From the NCBI RefSeq assembly GCF_003731635.1, contig NZ_RCUA01000012.1, positions 108,599 to 172,598 of the forward strand: a stretch of 64,000 nt of DNA, written 5' to 3'. This document shows, one piece after another, positions 8,929-18,620 of this stretch (positions are counted from its first letter, which is position 1; each line of letters starts with the position of its first letter). The DNA comes from Marisediminitalea oceani. Lineage in GTDB: Bacteria; Pseudomonadota; Gammaproteobacteria; Enterobacterales; Alteromonadaceae. The translations under genes and the position numbers were made by a program. The notes beneath the pieces are model-generated. The model made no database searches. It saw only the letters and a list, made by a program, of their open reading frames with translations, and was not told the origin of the DNA.

Positions 8929-9486
8929 CTACTCTTCCTCTCCAGCCTTTACAAACGCATCACGGAGCGGGATCAGATCATCATTAAACCTTAATGCTTC
9001 GTCGGATATCTCAAATGAGTTTATCCGAATCAGTTCGGTTACCTCTACTTTAGCCTACTCTGGCGCCGCTACCTGCTCGGCCAGTGCCGCCATGGAGGCC
9101 TGGCCTTTACACCGGAACACCGGCATTCCTGAAGAGGAATAGGTAAGCAGCTTGCCTACCTCGTGATTAAACCCGGTTTCCTCCCAGGTTTCCCGGTGTG
9201 CAGTACAGCGAAGACTTTAATTGCCCTGTACGCCGCCTGCCGGCAAATCCAGTTTGCCGGACAATCGGTGCCTGACCATCAACACGCTGTTGTTTATGCG
9301 AATAAGACATGCTGTGGCATTGAGTTTGGTTGAGTCGGGTAACGGGCTGATATTTTCAGAAATTCTGCAGCTTGGCGCAGGCGGAGGGAGGGGGTGGCAA
9401 CCGAAAAACGTTAAAACACAGATTATTGCTGTTAAACGCGCTCTCTTACTGAGGTTATCGGGTAAAATTAAGCCGTTGGTTAACAT
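8929..9486 (-). pseudogene. Nudix hydrolase pseudogene with two in-frame stops
   Basis: One minus-strand frame reads as a Nudix protein across two stop codons. The first segment ends with RHRLSGKLDLPAGGVQGN, then TAA (9219-9217); the same frame continues with SLRCTAHRETWEETGF, which completes the Nudix box (G-x5-E-x7-RE-x2-EE-x-G) if the TAA replaces the expected Glu. A second stop, TAG (9057-9055), follows QVAAPE and would restore Trp with a single base change. The frame then runs as AKVEVTELIRINSFEISDEA to TAG at 8929. No frameshift is needed. The true N-terminus is uncertain; residues just before the ATACLI segment fit a normal start better than ATG 9486. It is either a recent pseudogene or sequencing error. 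Confidence 0.72.
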
Positions 9487-9551
9487 TTATTATTAAGTTC
9501 CGGTGCCCGCTGATGACAATAATCCTGGGTACCAGTATAGCAGGATTGATT

Positions 9552-10619
9552 ATGGCATTGGGTAAAAAGCTGTCGCCGCTGTTGTTGGGTTTGGTGTTAC
9601 TGGTTGGGTTGCTGGCTTTTTTAAACTGGCCTCAGGAGCAAGCCGGTCAAACGATGACAAAAAAACTGACGCCGGTTAAGGTTTACGAGGTCAGCAATAA
9701 ATTGTTTCCGGTTACCATCGATGCGCTGGGAACCGCCACTGCGAATGAATCCGTAACCCTTACGGCCCAGGTCGCCGACACGGTAACCCGTGTGTTATTT
9801 GATGACGGTGATAAGGTCGAAGCCGGTCAACTGCTGGTACAACTGAACAATAAAGAAGAAGTCGCCCGGGTGGCGCAGTTACAGGTAAGTCTGGAAGAGG
9901 CTAAACGCCAACTGAGCCGAATTAAAAACCTGGCCAGCACCAGCGCAGCTTCGGAGCAGTTACTCGATGAGCAGCAGGCCCTGGTAAAATCCCTTGAAGC
10001 GCAAATAGCGGTAGCCAATGCGCAACTTGATGACCTGCAAATCAAAGCGCCATTTAATGGTCGTCTTGGTATTCGCCGGGTCAGCGTTGGTTCGCTGGTT
10101 CGTCCCGCCGATGAAATTACCACGCTGGATGATATCAGCGTTATCAAGGTGGATTTCAACGTGGCGGAAAATCATTTAGCCAGTATGGCGCTAGGCCAAA
10201 AAGTAACGGCTACATCAGTAGCTTATCCGGGCCGGGAATTCAGTGGCGAGATTACGGCCATAGACTCGCGTATCGACCCGGTTACCCGCTCTATTTTATC
10301 CCGGGCGATAATTAATAACCCCGAGGCAGAGCTGCGCCCGGGCATGCTAATGCAGGTCACCATCGAAAAGCAGGTACTTGATACGCTGGTGATCCCGGAA
10401 GAAGCCCTGGTGCCCAATGCCGATAAGCAGTTTGTATACGTGGTGGCCGAGAATAACGTCGTCTCCGAGCGCGAGGTCATGGTTGGCGAGCGTCGCCCTG
10501 GCTGGGTGCAAATCGTTAATGGCCTGAATGCGGGCGAACAAATTATCGTTGAAGGCACGCTGCGGGTACGCGACGGCTCTGAGGTAAGAGTACTTAATCG
10601 CGATACGCTGGAGAGCTAA
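9552..10619 (+). CDS. RND efflux periplasmic adaptor (membrane fusion protein)
   Basis: About 355 residues with an N-terminal signal anchor (LLLGLVLLVGLLAFL). The adaptor fold is visible in order: barrel-sandwich half LTAQVADTVTRVLFDDGDKV, an alpha-helical hairpin rich in Glu, Gln and Leu (around VSLEEAKRQLSRIKN), the second lipoyl half LQIKAPFNGRLGIRRVSVGS, then beta-barrel (VTATSVAYPGREFSGEITAI) and membrane-proximal domains. Such proteins link an inner-membrane RND pump to a TolC-like channel. ATG 9552 is preferred over ATG 9513 because AGGA lies 6-7 nt upstream. The permease gene starts 3 bp after the stop. No outer-membrane channel gene is adjacent, so a shared TolC is likely. Confidence 0.9.
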   Translation: MALGKKLSPLLLGLVLLVGLLAFLNWPQEQAGQTMTKKLTPVKVYEVSNKLFPVTIDALGTATANESVTLTAQVADTVTRVLFDDGDKVEAGQLLVQLNNKEEVARVAQLQVSLEEAKRQLSRIKNLASTSAASEQLLDEQQALVKSLEAQIAVANAQLDDLQIKAPFNGRLGIRRVSVGSLVRPADEITTLDDISVIKVDFNVAENHLASMALGQKVTATSVAYPGREFSGEITAIDSRIDPVTRSILSRAIINNPEAELRPGMLMQVTIEKQVLDTLVIPEEALVPNADKQFVYVVAENNVVSEREVMVGERRPGWVQIVNGLNAGEQIIVEGTLRVRDGSEVRVLNRDTLES

Positions 10620-10622
10620 ATC

Positions 10623-13600
10623 ATGTGGTTATCAGACGTATCGGTAAAGCGACCGGTTTTTGCCTCGGTAGTCAATCTGCTGCTGATTATTTTTGGTATC
10701 GTGTCTTTTTCTATGTTGTCACTGCGCGAATATCCGGATATCGATCCGCCTATCGTCAGCATTAATACTAACTATCCTGGCGCATCTGCAAACATTGTTG
10801 AAACCCGCATTACCCAGTTACTCGAAGACCGTATCAGCGGGATTGAGGGAATTAAAAATATTACCTCTACCAGCCGTAATGGGCGCTCCGATATTACCAT
10901 TGAGTTTGAACTGTCGCGGGATATCGACGCGGCGTCTAATGATGTGCGGGAAAGAGTTAGCCGGGCTTTGAATAACCTGCCGGATCAGGCCGATCCGCCG
11001 GAGGTGTCGAAGTCCAACTCCGATGAACAGCCGGTAATGTGGTTTAACCTGCGAAGTACCAACCTCAACACCATGGAGCTAACTGATTACGCCGAGCGGT
11101 ATCTGGTCGATCGCTTGTCGATTGTTAACGGCGTGGCCCGGGTGCGCATTGGTGGCGGCAGAACCTACGCTATGAAAGTGTGGCTCGACAGAACCGCCAT
11201 GGCCGCCAGAGATGTTACCGTGGCCGATGTTGAGTCGGTGATCCGCTCAGAAAACGTCGAGTTACCGGCTGGGCAGGTTGAGTCGTTAAACCGCGATTTT
11301 GAGGTACGGGTGGCGCGTAGCTTCCTGACCCCGGAAGATTTTGCGGCGCTCACTGTAGCCATTGGTGCCGACGGCTACCTGGTACGTTTAGGCGATATCG
11401 CTAAAGTTGAGCTTACTGCGGTAGAGGATGAAACCGAGTTTCGCGGTGACGGCGTGAACATGATTGGCCTGGGCATAATCAAACAGTCCAAGGCCAATAC
11501 GCTGGAAGTGGCGCGCGCGGCCCGCGAACAAATTGCCCGCATCGAACAAAGCCTGCCGGACAATATTTTTATTGTGCCAAGCTACGATTCCTCGGTATTT
11601 ATTGAGCAGTCTATCTCAGAGGTATACAACACTCTGGGCATTGCCATGTTGCTGGTGGTCGTGGTGATTTATTTATTCCTGGGAAATGTAAGCGCCACTC
11701 TGATCCCCGCTGTCACAGTACCGGTTTCTCTGATTGCGGCGTTTATCGTGATGCTGGCGCTGGGCTTTTCCATTAACCTGCTGACGTTGCTGGCCATGGT
11801 GCTGGCGATTGGTCTGGTGGTGGATGACGCTATCGTAGTGCTGGAAAACATTCACCGCCGTATCGAAATGGGTGAGCCCGCCATACTGGCGGCATATCGT
11901 GGTACCCGGGAAGTTGGCTTTGCGGTTGTCGCTACTACGCTGGTATTGATTTCGGTGTTTGTGCCATTGGTGTTCCTGGAAGGTAACGTGGGCCGCCTGT
12001 TTACCGAGTTTGCCCTGGCCATCGCCGCGGCAGTGGCTTTCTCAAGTGTTACGGCTCTTACCCTGTCACCCATGCTGGGCTCTATCCTGCTGAAGAAAAG
12101 CGAACGCTCCGGGTTTGGCAACTGGCTGGATAACAGCTTCAAAAAACTGGAAGGTGGCTACTTTAACAGTCTGGGTAAAACCATTCATCAGCCAATCATG
12201 ATGATGCTGCTACTGGCTGTGGCAGTAGGCTTAATTTATCAGTTGCAGCAACGTATTCCGGCCGAATTCACACCTAAAGAAGACCGCAGTAACTTCTTTA
12301 TTATAATGCAGTCGCAGGAAGGCGCGAGCTTTGAAAGTAATTCACGTAACCTCAAACAAGTCGAAGACATTGTGATGGAGTACCGTGATGCCGGTGAACT
12401 CGACCGCGTCTTAGTGCGCGCACCAGGCTGGGGCGGCCGGGCTGGCATTGTGGTTGTAGGCGTTGTGCCCTGGGACGAGCGGGACCGTAGCACTTTTGAC
12501 ATTATGGATGAAATCAGTGAACGGCTGAATGTTATTCCTGATGTGCGAGCTTTTGCGATTATGCGCTCAGGTATAGGCGGTGGCGGCTTTAACCGGCCGG
12601 TACAATTTGTGTTGCAGGGCGATACTTATGAAAACCTCGCGGAGTGGCGCGATATCCTCATCGAAAAAGCCTCAGAGAATCCTAAACTGGTGCGTATTGA
12701 TTCCGATTATAAATCCACCTCACCGCAATTACTGATTGAGATAGACCGCGACCGCGCCGCAGATCTGGGCGTATCAATAAGTGATGTGGGCCGCACGCTA
12801 GAAACCATGCTGGGCCAGCGTCGGGTTTCCACTTTCCTCGATCGTGGCGAAGAATACGATGTAATTATGGAAGGGGTAGAGTCTGAATTCAGAAGCCCCA
12901 ACAGCATTGAAAACCTCTATGTTCGTTCTGGTTATACCGGCAAGCTGATCCCGCTGGATAACTTGCTGACCTTCAAGGAGCAGGCGACTTCGGCACAGCT
13001 TAACCGCTATAACCGTATGCGCTCGGTGACTATTTCGGCCAACCTGGCAGGCGACTATTCGCTGGGAGAAGCGCTGGCGTATCTGGAAAATATCGTAGAA
13101 ACCGAATTACCTGATTCGGTGTCGATTGATTATAAAGGCGAGTCTCAGTTGTATCAGGAGTCTGGTAACTCGTTTGTGTTTGTCTTCCTACTGGCGTTAT
13201 CGATCACCTACCTTATTCTGGCCGCCCAGTTTGAAAGCTGGGTACATCCACTGGTGATCATGATGACCGTACCGCTGGCCCTCTTGGGGGCATTTATCGG
13301 ACTGTATTTTGCTGGTATGACGCTCAATATCTACAGTCAGATAGGCCTGGTGATGCTTATTGGATTGGCGGCCAAGAACGGTATTCTTATTGTTGAGTTC
13401 GCCAACCAGTTGCGCGATGCTGGTGAGGAATTTGAACAGGCTTTACGTAAAGCCTCAGCAATGCGCTTACGGCCTATTGTGATGACCGGTTTTACTACTG
13501 TTTTCAGTAGTATTCCGCTGGTAATGGCCAGCGGTGCCGGGGCAGAGAGTCGTATGGCAATTGGTATGGTGATCTTCGCCGGGGTGCTGGTTTCGGCCTT

Positions 13601-13724
13601 TTTAACGCTGTATATAGTGCCCACCGCCTATTACTGGATGGCACGTCACACCGGCTCACCGCTTAAGCGTACGCATAAACTGGAAGAGCTGGACGAAGAC
13701 ATTCCTTATGTGAAAGGAGAGTGA
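10623..13724 (+). CDS. RND (HAE1 family) multidrug efflux permease
   Basis: 1033 residues, the normal length of AcrB-type proton-driven inner-membrane pumps. The N-terminal VKRPVFASVVNLLLIIFG helix, the porter-domain segments (REYPDIDPPIVSINTNYPGA) and the TM4 motif AIGLVVDDAIVVLENI are visible, with the proton-relay pair Asp401-Asp402. The second half repeats the plan (PLALLGAFIGLYFAGMTLNI, then GLAAKNGILIVEFANQLRDAG). It forms an operon with the preceding adaptor gene. Likely exports drugs, bile-like compounds or solvents; the substrate range cannot be predicted. No local regulator is adjacent. Confidence 0.93.
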   Translation: MWLSDVSVKRPVFASVVNLLLIIFGIVSFSMLSLREYPDIDPPIVSINTNYPGASANIVETRITQLLEDRISGIEGIKNITSTSRNGRSDITIEFELSRDIDAASNDVRERVSRALNNLPDQADPPEVSKSNSDEQPVMWFNLRSTNLNTMELTDYAERYLVDRLSIVNGVARVRIGGGRTYAMKVWLDRTAMAARDVTVADVESVIRSENVELPAGQVESLNRDFEVRVARSFLTPEDFAALTVAIGADGYLVRLGDIAKVELTAVEDETEFRGDGVNMIGLGIIKQSKANTLEVARAAREQIARIEQSLPDNIFIVPSYDSSVFIEQSISEVYNTLGIAMLLVVVVIYLFLGNVSATLIPAVTVPVSLIAAFIVMLALGFSINLLTLLAMVLAIGLVVDDAIVVLENIHRRIEMGEPAILAAYRGTREVGFAVVATTLVLISVFVPLVFLEGNVGRLFTEFALAIAAAVAFSSVTALTLSPMLGSILLKKSERSGFGNWLDNSFKKLEGGYFNSLGKTIHQPIMMMLLLAVAVGLIYQLQQRIPAEFTPKEDRSNFFIIMQSQEGASFESNSRNLKQVEDIVMEYRDAGELDRVLVRAPGWGGRAGIVVVGVVPWDERDRSTFDIMDEISERLNVIPDVRAFAIMRSGIGGGGFNRPVQFVLQGDTYENLAEWRDILIEKASENPKLVRIDSDYKSTSPQLLIEIDRDRAADLGVSISDVGRTLETMLGQRRVSTFLDRGEEYDVIMEGVESEFRSPNSIENLYVRSGYTGKLIPLDNLLTFKEQATSAQLNRYNRMRSVTISANLAGDYSLGEALAYLENIVETELPDSVSIDYKGESQLYQESGNSFVFVFLLALSITYLILAAQFESWVHPLVIMMTVPLALLGAFIGLYFAGMTLNIYSQIGLVMLIGLAAKNGILIVEFANQLRDAGEEFEQALRKASAMRLRPIVMTGFTTVFSSIPLVMASGAGAESRMAIGMVIFAGVLVSAFLTLYIVPTAYYWMARHTGSPLKRTHKLEELDEDIPYVKGE

Positions 13725-13754
13725 TATTTTCATCCTGGCCCTCGAGCCTGTATG

Positions 13755-14310
13755 AAGAATACGTTTTAGGGCTAAAAAATTCCCTGACATCCCGGAAGGT
13801 CTAACAGACCTTTCCGGGATCTCCTTAAAAGTCTGGCTTGTGTGATATAGCTTTTTAGCACAGGTTATTTAAACTCTACGATATCATGGTAGGGGGTCCC
13901 CGATATTTGCTGCGCAAATTCGGGGATGACGTGAAGGATGAATTGGCTCCTTCGCATCAGTTGTTTATCAGCCGATAGCCTTTTGGGGAGATACCGGCTC
14001 GTGGGCCGGTATGACGAGTACTTTTTACAGCTTTTAGAAATCCTGTCGTCCCGGAAGGTCCAGCGGACCTATCCGGGATCTCCTTAAAAGTCTGACTTAT
14101 GTGACATAGCTTTTCAGCACAGGTTATTTAAACTCTACGATATCATGGTAGGGGGTCCCCGATATTTGCTGCGCAAATTCGGGGATGACGTGAGGGATGT
14201 ATTGGCTCCTTCGCATCAGTTGTTTATCTGCCGATAGCCTCTATAGGAGATGCCGGCTCATAGGCCGGTATGATGAGTACGTTGTAGGGCTACTAAATTC
14301 CCTGTCATCA
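13755..14310. repeat. 259-bp tandem repeat (two units plus the start of a third)
   Basis: This stretch between the RND permease and the symporter holds no gene. It contains two units of 259 bp: landmarks at 13791, 13821 and 13861 recur at 14050, 14080 and 14120. The first ~32 bp of a third unit begin at 14278, exactly 518 bp after the first. Each unit carries three palindromes: type A (13785-13824, 14044-14083), type B (13892-13931, 14151-14190) and type C (13987-14017, 14246-14276). Units differ at scattered positions, so the duplication is not brand new. The third copy stops at the stop codon of the symporter gene. Confidence 0.92.
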
Positions 14311-15870
14311 GGCCAGCCAGCTGGATAAATTAAAACAAATGAAGAGTAAAACAGCGCTCCAGGCCGACAACACTACAATCATACGGGTATTCAATCCGGC
14401 ATAACTGGCTTGCGGTGTGGCCTTATTGCTGGTGGGGATTAAGCGGTTCGCGAGGTGGCCGCTGAGAACCGTGACCGCAAAACCAATAGCATTCCACCAG
14501 AACCAGAAAATAGGGTTGTCGCTGAGCCATAAAAAGGTATTGCTGAATACGCCCAGTAATAAGCCAATATTAGCGGCCTTTGCGGTAATGGTTTTACTGT
14601 GGATCCCGAGTAAAAAGGTAGCCAGTACCGGGCCGTAAAACACTGAGCCGATTTTATTAATGGCTTCGATAATGGTGGGTGCGATGTCACCGGCAAATAA
14701 ACTTAATACCAGTGTTACCAGCCCCCAGCCGATGCCGGCGGTGCGAGCGAAACGCATGTATTCGTCATCACTGGGCTCGTGACCTTTGTAGCGACAGAAG
14801 TCTTCGGTGGTCACCGCTGCCAGACTATTAATGGCTGAGCTTAACGACGACATGGCAGCCGCCATAATCGCCACTACCAGTAAGCCAATAACGCCTTCGG
14901 GCAAATAGTTAATAATGAAAACCGGCATCATCCAGTCGGGTTGTTCTGCCGGGATCTGCGCTGCCAGCGATGGTGTATTCAGTACCAGTGCGCCTATCAC
15001 TAAACCCGTGGTGCAATAAATCACCGTGATAGGAAAGCGGCTGAGCGCGACGGTATACATCACCTTGCGCAGATCCATTACGCTATGAGCCGAAAGCGAA
15101 CGCTGGGCTTCCGACTGGTCACAGCCGTAATAGGAAGCGTAAAGTACAATACCGCCAAACAGCATGGGCAGGAGCCCGAAATCGTTCCCGCTCAGGCCCA
15201 GTGAGTTCACGTTAACCGCTTCCATTCTATCACTGTCGATAAGCGCCAGTGCAGCGTCCACTCCACCAATCATGTCCAATGCCACAAACAGGCAGGTGAG
15301 CGCACCGGCGAGGATGATAATCATCTGTATCGCATCACCGAACACCACTGCCTTCATGCCGCCCATGGCGGAGTAAATTAGCGTAATTACCCCAATCACC
15401 ACAATACTGTGCCATTGCTCCAGCCCCATGGTGCCCTGCAAAATGAGTGAAATGGCGTAAATCATAATGGCGGTGGCAAAGGAGCGGCTGAGCTGGAACA
15501 CAAAACTAATCAGCAAACGGGTGGAGCGTTCAAAGCGGCGTTCGAGGAAGTCGTACACACTCACCACACCGCTTTGGTGTAATGTGGGCAACAAACGCCA
15601 TAGCATTAGCAGCACGGCAATGGGCAACGCCAGTTCATAAGACAACCAGATAAGGCCGCCGCCTTCCCGCAACCCCACAAATGCCGGGGCGGAGATAAAG
15701 CTGATAGCAGAGAGCTGGGTGGCCATCACCGACAGCGATAATGCCGGCCACGGAATCGTCCGGCCGCCAAGAAAATATTCCCGGCTGTTATGCTGATGAC
15801 GAAAAGCCAGTCCCATGGCGAGTAAGCCAACAAGGTAAATCGCGATGATTGTGTAATCAATCCAGCCCAA
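14308..15870 (-). CDS. Sodium:solute symporter (SSS family)
   Basis: 520 residues with about 13 predicted transmembrane helices. Family features include DYTIIAIYLVGLLAMG at the start, the loop SREYFLGGRTIPWPALSLSV, the Na+-site region FISAPAFVG, and AAAMSSLSSAINSLAAVTTE. These match the SSS family (SGLT/PutP/NIS relatives), which import sugars, amino acids or carboxylates with Na+. A sugar or glycoside substrate is possible, as the 3-keto-glycoside-like operon lies about 2 kb away, but that is inference. Its stop codon abuts the tandem-repeat region, and it is divergent from the DUF3750 lipoprotein gene. Confidence 0.9.
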   Translation of the reverse strand: MGWIDYTIIAIYLVGLLAMGLAFRHQHNSREYFLGGRTIPWPALSLSVMATQLSAISFISAPAFVGLREGGGLIWLSYELALPIAVLLMLWRLLPTLHQSGVVSVYDFLERRFERSTRLLISFVFQLSRSFATAIMIYAISLILQGTMGLEQWHSIVVIGVITLIYSAMGGMKAVVFGDAIQMIIILAGALTCLFVALDMIGGVDAALALIDSDRMEAVNVNSLGLSGNDFGLLPMLFGGIVLYASYYGCDQSEAQRSLSAHSVMDLRKVMYTVALSRFPITVIYCTTGLVIGALVLNTPSLAAQIPAEQPDWMMPVFIINYLPEGVIGLLVVAIMAAAMSSLSSAINSLAAVTTEDFCRYKGHEPSDDEYMRFARTAGIGWGLVTLVLSLFAGDIAPTIIEAINKIGSVFYGPVLATFLLGIHSKTITAKAANIGLLLGVFSNTFLWLSDNPIFWFWWNAIGFAVTVLSGHLANRLIPTSNKATPQASYAGLNTRMIVVLSAWSAVLLFICFNLSSWLA

Positions 15871-16049
15871 AACACGCTCCCTGATTTGCTGTTTGTTAAA
15901 CCAGTATGCTGATTTAGCAGTACAAATTCCAGTTGTGCTGATTAAAGTTTATCCTGACCACTGGTAGTTTGGTCGGCACTGGCTTGCATAACCCCACGGC
16001 TGCTGATTAGATAGTTATCGGATTATTTATACGACAAAAGGTTTAATGA

Positions 16050-16583
16050 ATGGGCAGGCAACTGGCCGCTGTTTTATTAATATTGTTTGCCACCACGTCC
16101 TGTAGCAACAGTGACTGGCGTACTGCCAGTCGTGAGCCGGCGGGGATCGCGCCTTCGCCAGAACTGGTTCAGGATGCGGTGATCGAGGTTTATGCTGCCG
16201 ATGCCTTTAGCTGGCGTGGCTGGTTTGCTGTGCATACCTGGCTGGCATTTAAAGAGCAGGGTGCCAAAGAGTATCAGGTGTATGAAGTAGTAGGCTGGCG
16301 CGTCAGAAGCGGCCTTCCGGCGCTGCGTAACTTCAAAACTGCCAGTCCGGACCGCTACTGGTATGGCGCCAGACCAGAAAAGGTGCTGTCGATTCAGGGC
16401 GATAAGGCGCATCGCTTGATCCCGGATATCGTGGCGGCTATCGACAGATATCCCTGGGCTAACGAATATACTGTTTTCCCTGGGCCCAATAGTAATACCT
16501 TTCCTGCCTGGGTAGGATTACAGGTACCTGAGCTGGAGCTTGATATGCCGTTTAACGCTATCGGAGCGGGCTATGCCGATTAG
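16050..16583 (+). CDS. DUF3750 domain lipoprotein
   Basis: 177 residues. The N-terminus is a lipoprotein-type signal (LLILFATTSCSNSDW, lipidation Cys at residue 18). The mature part matches DUF3750: FAVHTWLAFKEQG, then SPDRYWYGARPEKVL and YTVFPGPNSNTFPAWV, where the conserved His, Arg, Asn and Pro residues suggest an enzymatic pocket. The family is widespread in Proteobacteria without an assigned function. AAAGG upstream of ATG 16050 serves as ribosome-binding site. The TsgA-like transporter gene follows 44 bp downstream. Confidence 0.85.
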   Translation: MGRQLAAVLLILFATTSCSNSDWRTASREPAGIAPSPELVQDAVIEVYAADAFSWRGWFAVHTWLAFKEQGAKEYQVYEVVGWRVRSGLPALRNFKTASPDRYWYGARPEKVLSIQGDKAHRLIPDIVAAIDRYPWANEYTVFPGPNSNTFPAWVGLQVPELELDMPFNAIGAGYAD

Positions 16584-16627
16584 CTTTCCCTTTTAATTTT
16601 CTCGTTTAGCAACAGGATAACACTTAG

Positions 16628-17866
16628 TTGAGCAGCCAGATTCGGTTAACCCTCATTGCGTTTTTAAGCTATATGATCATGTCTGGTTTGTTAACTCAGG
16701 CTGGCGTGATCCTTAATGCCATAGCTGCCCAGCTTGACATGAGCGCCGCCAGGACCGTGAGTATTTTCTCCTGGCTTACCGGCGGCGCGCTTATCGGTAC
16801 GCTTTTGTCTATGTATCTATATACCCGGTTTAGTGTGCGCCGCTTGCTGATAACCACATATTCGGTATTGTTGCTGCTGGGTCTGGCGTTACCGTTTTTA
16901 ACCGGGGCCGGATATTCCACATTAGCGGTCGTATTTCTTGGCTTAGGCGTGTGCTGTGGCTGTGGATTATCCGGTGGAGCCGTTATTATCTCCCGCATCT
17001 ATCGGGCACAGCGCAGAGCCTCGGCTTTTATCGCCACAGACTGTGCGTTTAGTGCAGCCGGTTTTATTTTTCCTACGCTGGCAGGCTGGCTGTTGGTCAG
17101 GGAGCTGGACTGGACGCTGAGTTATCTGGCAGTAGCTTCCCTTGCGATTATTATTTTGATCCTGGCTGCCACCTCTGCGTTCCCCGACACGCATCATGCT
17201 ACATCAACCGACAGGAGCGATGAGCCTGCCCATGAGCGCGAGACGGCGCTGATGCAGTTTAAGCGTATTCTTACACCGCGGGTAGTGTGTTTTGCTATTG
17301 GCGTGTGCCTGTATCTTATTGCCCAGACAACCTTTTTAACCTGGGCGCCGAACTACCTGATGGCCTATTTTGACGCCAAGCCAGAAATGGCCGGGCAGGT
17401 GGTAGGCAATTACTGGGGCTTTTCTATTTTTGGTTTACTCACCTCGGTGGTATTGGTGAACTTTATCCCCACCCGCACCATGTTGCTGGTGGTGTCTGGC
17501 ATTGCTATTACCTGCACAACGGCCTTCCTGCTCATTGAGTCGGTGGAGACGTTTCTGACGCTGGGCCTGGCCTTTGGGTTACTGACCACCTGCATTTATA
17601 AGATTGCGATTTCTGTGGGCACCCAGCAGATAGCAGATTCGCCCCCAATGCTGGTTACGCTGATGTTATTTAGCGGCAGTATAGGTAGCACACTGGCGCC
17701 GGTGGTTTCCGGTTTAGTGGTGGAAAGCAGCGACGAAAAAGGCGCACTGATGCTGGCGTTGGCTGGTTTTGTGGCGATGTTCGTGCTGTTTATTGCGGCC
17801 ATGTTTCTGGAGCGCCTGGCAAAGCGACAAACACTCCCGGACCCTACTCAGCCAGAGAGTGTTTAG
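16628..17866 (+). CDS. MFS transporter, TsgA-like
   Basis: 412 residues with 12 predicted transmembrane helices in two sets of six, separated by a charged loop around DTHHATSTDRSDEPAHERE. The opening (IRLTLIAFLSYMIMSGLLTQ) and the order of conserved Gly and Pro residues follow the TsgA family of the major facilitator superfamily, whose substrate is poorly known. TTG 16628 is the first start in frame after an AGGA at 16613-16616; the spacing is long but the sequence from there matches the family start. It ends 12 bp before the convergent gluconate-dehydrogenase-like gene with no clear terminator between. Confidence 0.83.
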   Translation: MSSQIRLTLIAFLSYMIMSGLLTQAGVILNAIAAQLDMSAARTVSIFSWLTGGALIGTLLSMYLYTRFSVRRLLITTYSVLLLLGLALPFLTGAGYSTLAVVFLGLGVCCGCGLSGGAVIISRIYRAQRRASAFIATDCAFSAAGFIFPTLAGWLLVRELDWTLSYLAVASLAIIILILAATSAFPDTHHATSTDRSDEPAHERETALMQFKRILTPRVVCFAIGVCLYLIAQTTFLTWAPNYLMAYFDAKPEMAGQVVGNYWGFSIFGLLTSVVLVNFIPTRTMLLVVSGIAITCTTAFLLIESVETFLTLGLAFGLLTTCIYKIAISVGTQQIADSPPMLVTLMLFSGSIGSTLAPVVSGLVVESSDEKGALMLALAGFVAMFVLFIAAMFLERLAKRQTLPDPTQPESV

Positions 17867-17878
17867 CCAGAGACATTT

Positions 17879-18619
17879 TTATGGCTGGTAGGCGTATTCG
17901 CTTAAACCAAGCTCATCAAGAACTTCATCAAGATGGGCTTTGGCTTCCTCTGTTGGGCCCGGGTAGTCTCCACTTATCGCTACGTTCCCCTGATACCCAA
18001 TCTCGCGGCTGCCTGCTTCAGAGCAGAAATATGCCGCCAGCACCAGTGAACGTAAGCGGTTAAATACCGCCGCGGGTTGTTGCAGGCGCTGTTCGATATT
18101 GTTTCTGTCGTAGGCAATGTCATCGAGCAGGGCAAATTGTTCGCTTTCGTTAACCGCCAGAAACGGCTGGTCAAACCGGCGGACCGACTCTTCATCAAGC
18201 CAGATCAGCAAACGCAAAATACTGTCCCGATCCCGCTGTTGCTGAGCATAGGGCGCACTGACCCACTCATCAATCACATCCACAGCGCCTATTTGTAGCG
18301 CGCCGGGCTGACCGTTGCTCGCTGGCACCAGAATATCCGTTAACCGGGAGACCAGGCCAATCTGCTCCTGAGTCAGGGTTTTTGGCCACGGCGAGGGTGG
18401 GGGCATAATGAGATTGGGATCCTGCCCGTAACCGGCCACGCTAATGGGTTCTATGTTTAGCGTTGGCCAGTCTGAGGCAGCAGCACTGACTTTGCTTTCG
18501 CTGGTGGCGCATCCGCTAAGGGCGGGTACGGCAGCACTGGCCAGCATCATGCCAAACAGTTTTAACGACTGACGACGGGTTAAGCCGTGAGAAGAATTGT
18601 TAGGGTTAGAATTTGTCAT
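17879..18619 (-). CDS. Gluconate 2-dehydrogenase subunit 3 family protein
   Basis: 246 residues. The N-terminus carries a twin-arginine-type signal (GLTRRQSLKLFGMMLASAAV) followed by a lipobox (ALSGC), so it is probably exported folded and lipid-anchored. The rest matches the small subunit-3 family that partners GMC flavoproteins, for example ILVPASNGQPGALQIGAVDV and LRSLVLAAYFCSEAG. It lies 1 bp downstream of the GMC oxidoreductase gene, so the two are almost certainly subunits of one periplasmic dehydrogenase. The small subunit probably supplies the export signal, because the large one has none. Confidence 0.88.
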   Translation of the reverse strand: MTNSNPNNSSHGLTRRQSLKLFGMMLASAAVPALSGCATSESKVSAAASDWPTLNIEPISVAGYGQDPNLIMPPPSPWPKTLTQEQIGLVSRLTDILVPASNGQPGALQIGAVDVIDEWVSAPYAQQQRDRDSILRLLIWLDEESVRRFDQPFLAVNESEQFALLDDIAYDRNNIEQRLQQPAAVFNRLRSLVLAAYFCSEAGSREIGYQGNVAISGDYPGPTEEAKAHLDEVLDELGLSEYAYQP

Positions 18620-18620
18620 A

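Noticed and set aside
13755..14310. CRISPR array
   Set aside because: The period is 259 bp with palindromes inside the unit and no short repeat-spacer pattern or cas genes.
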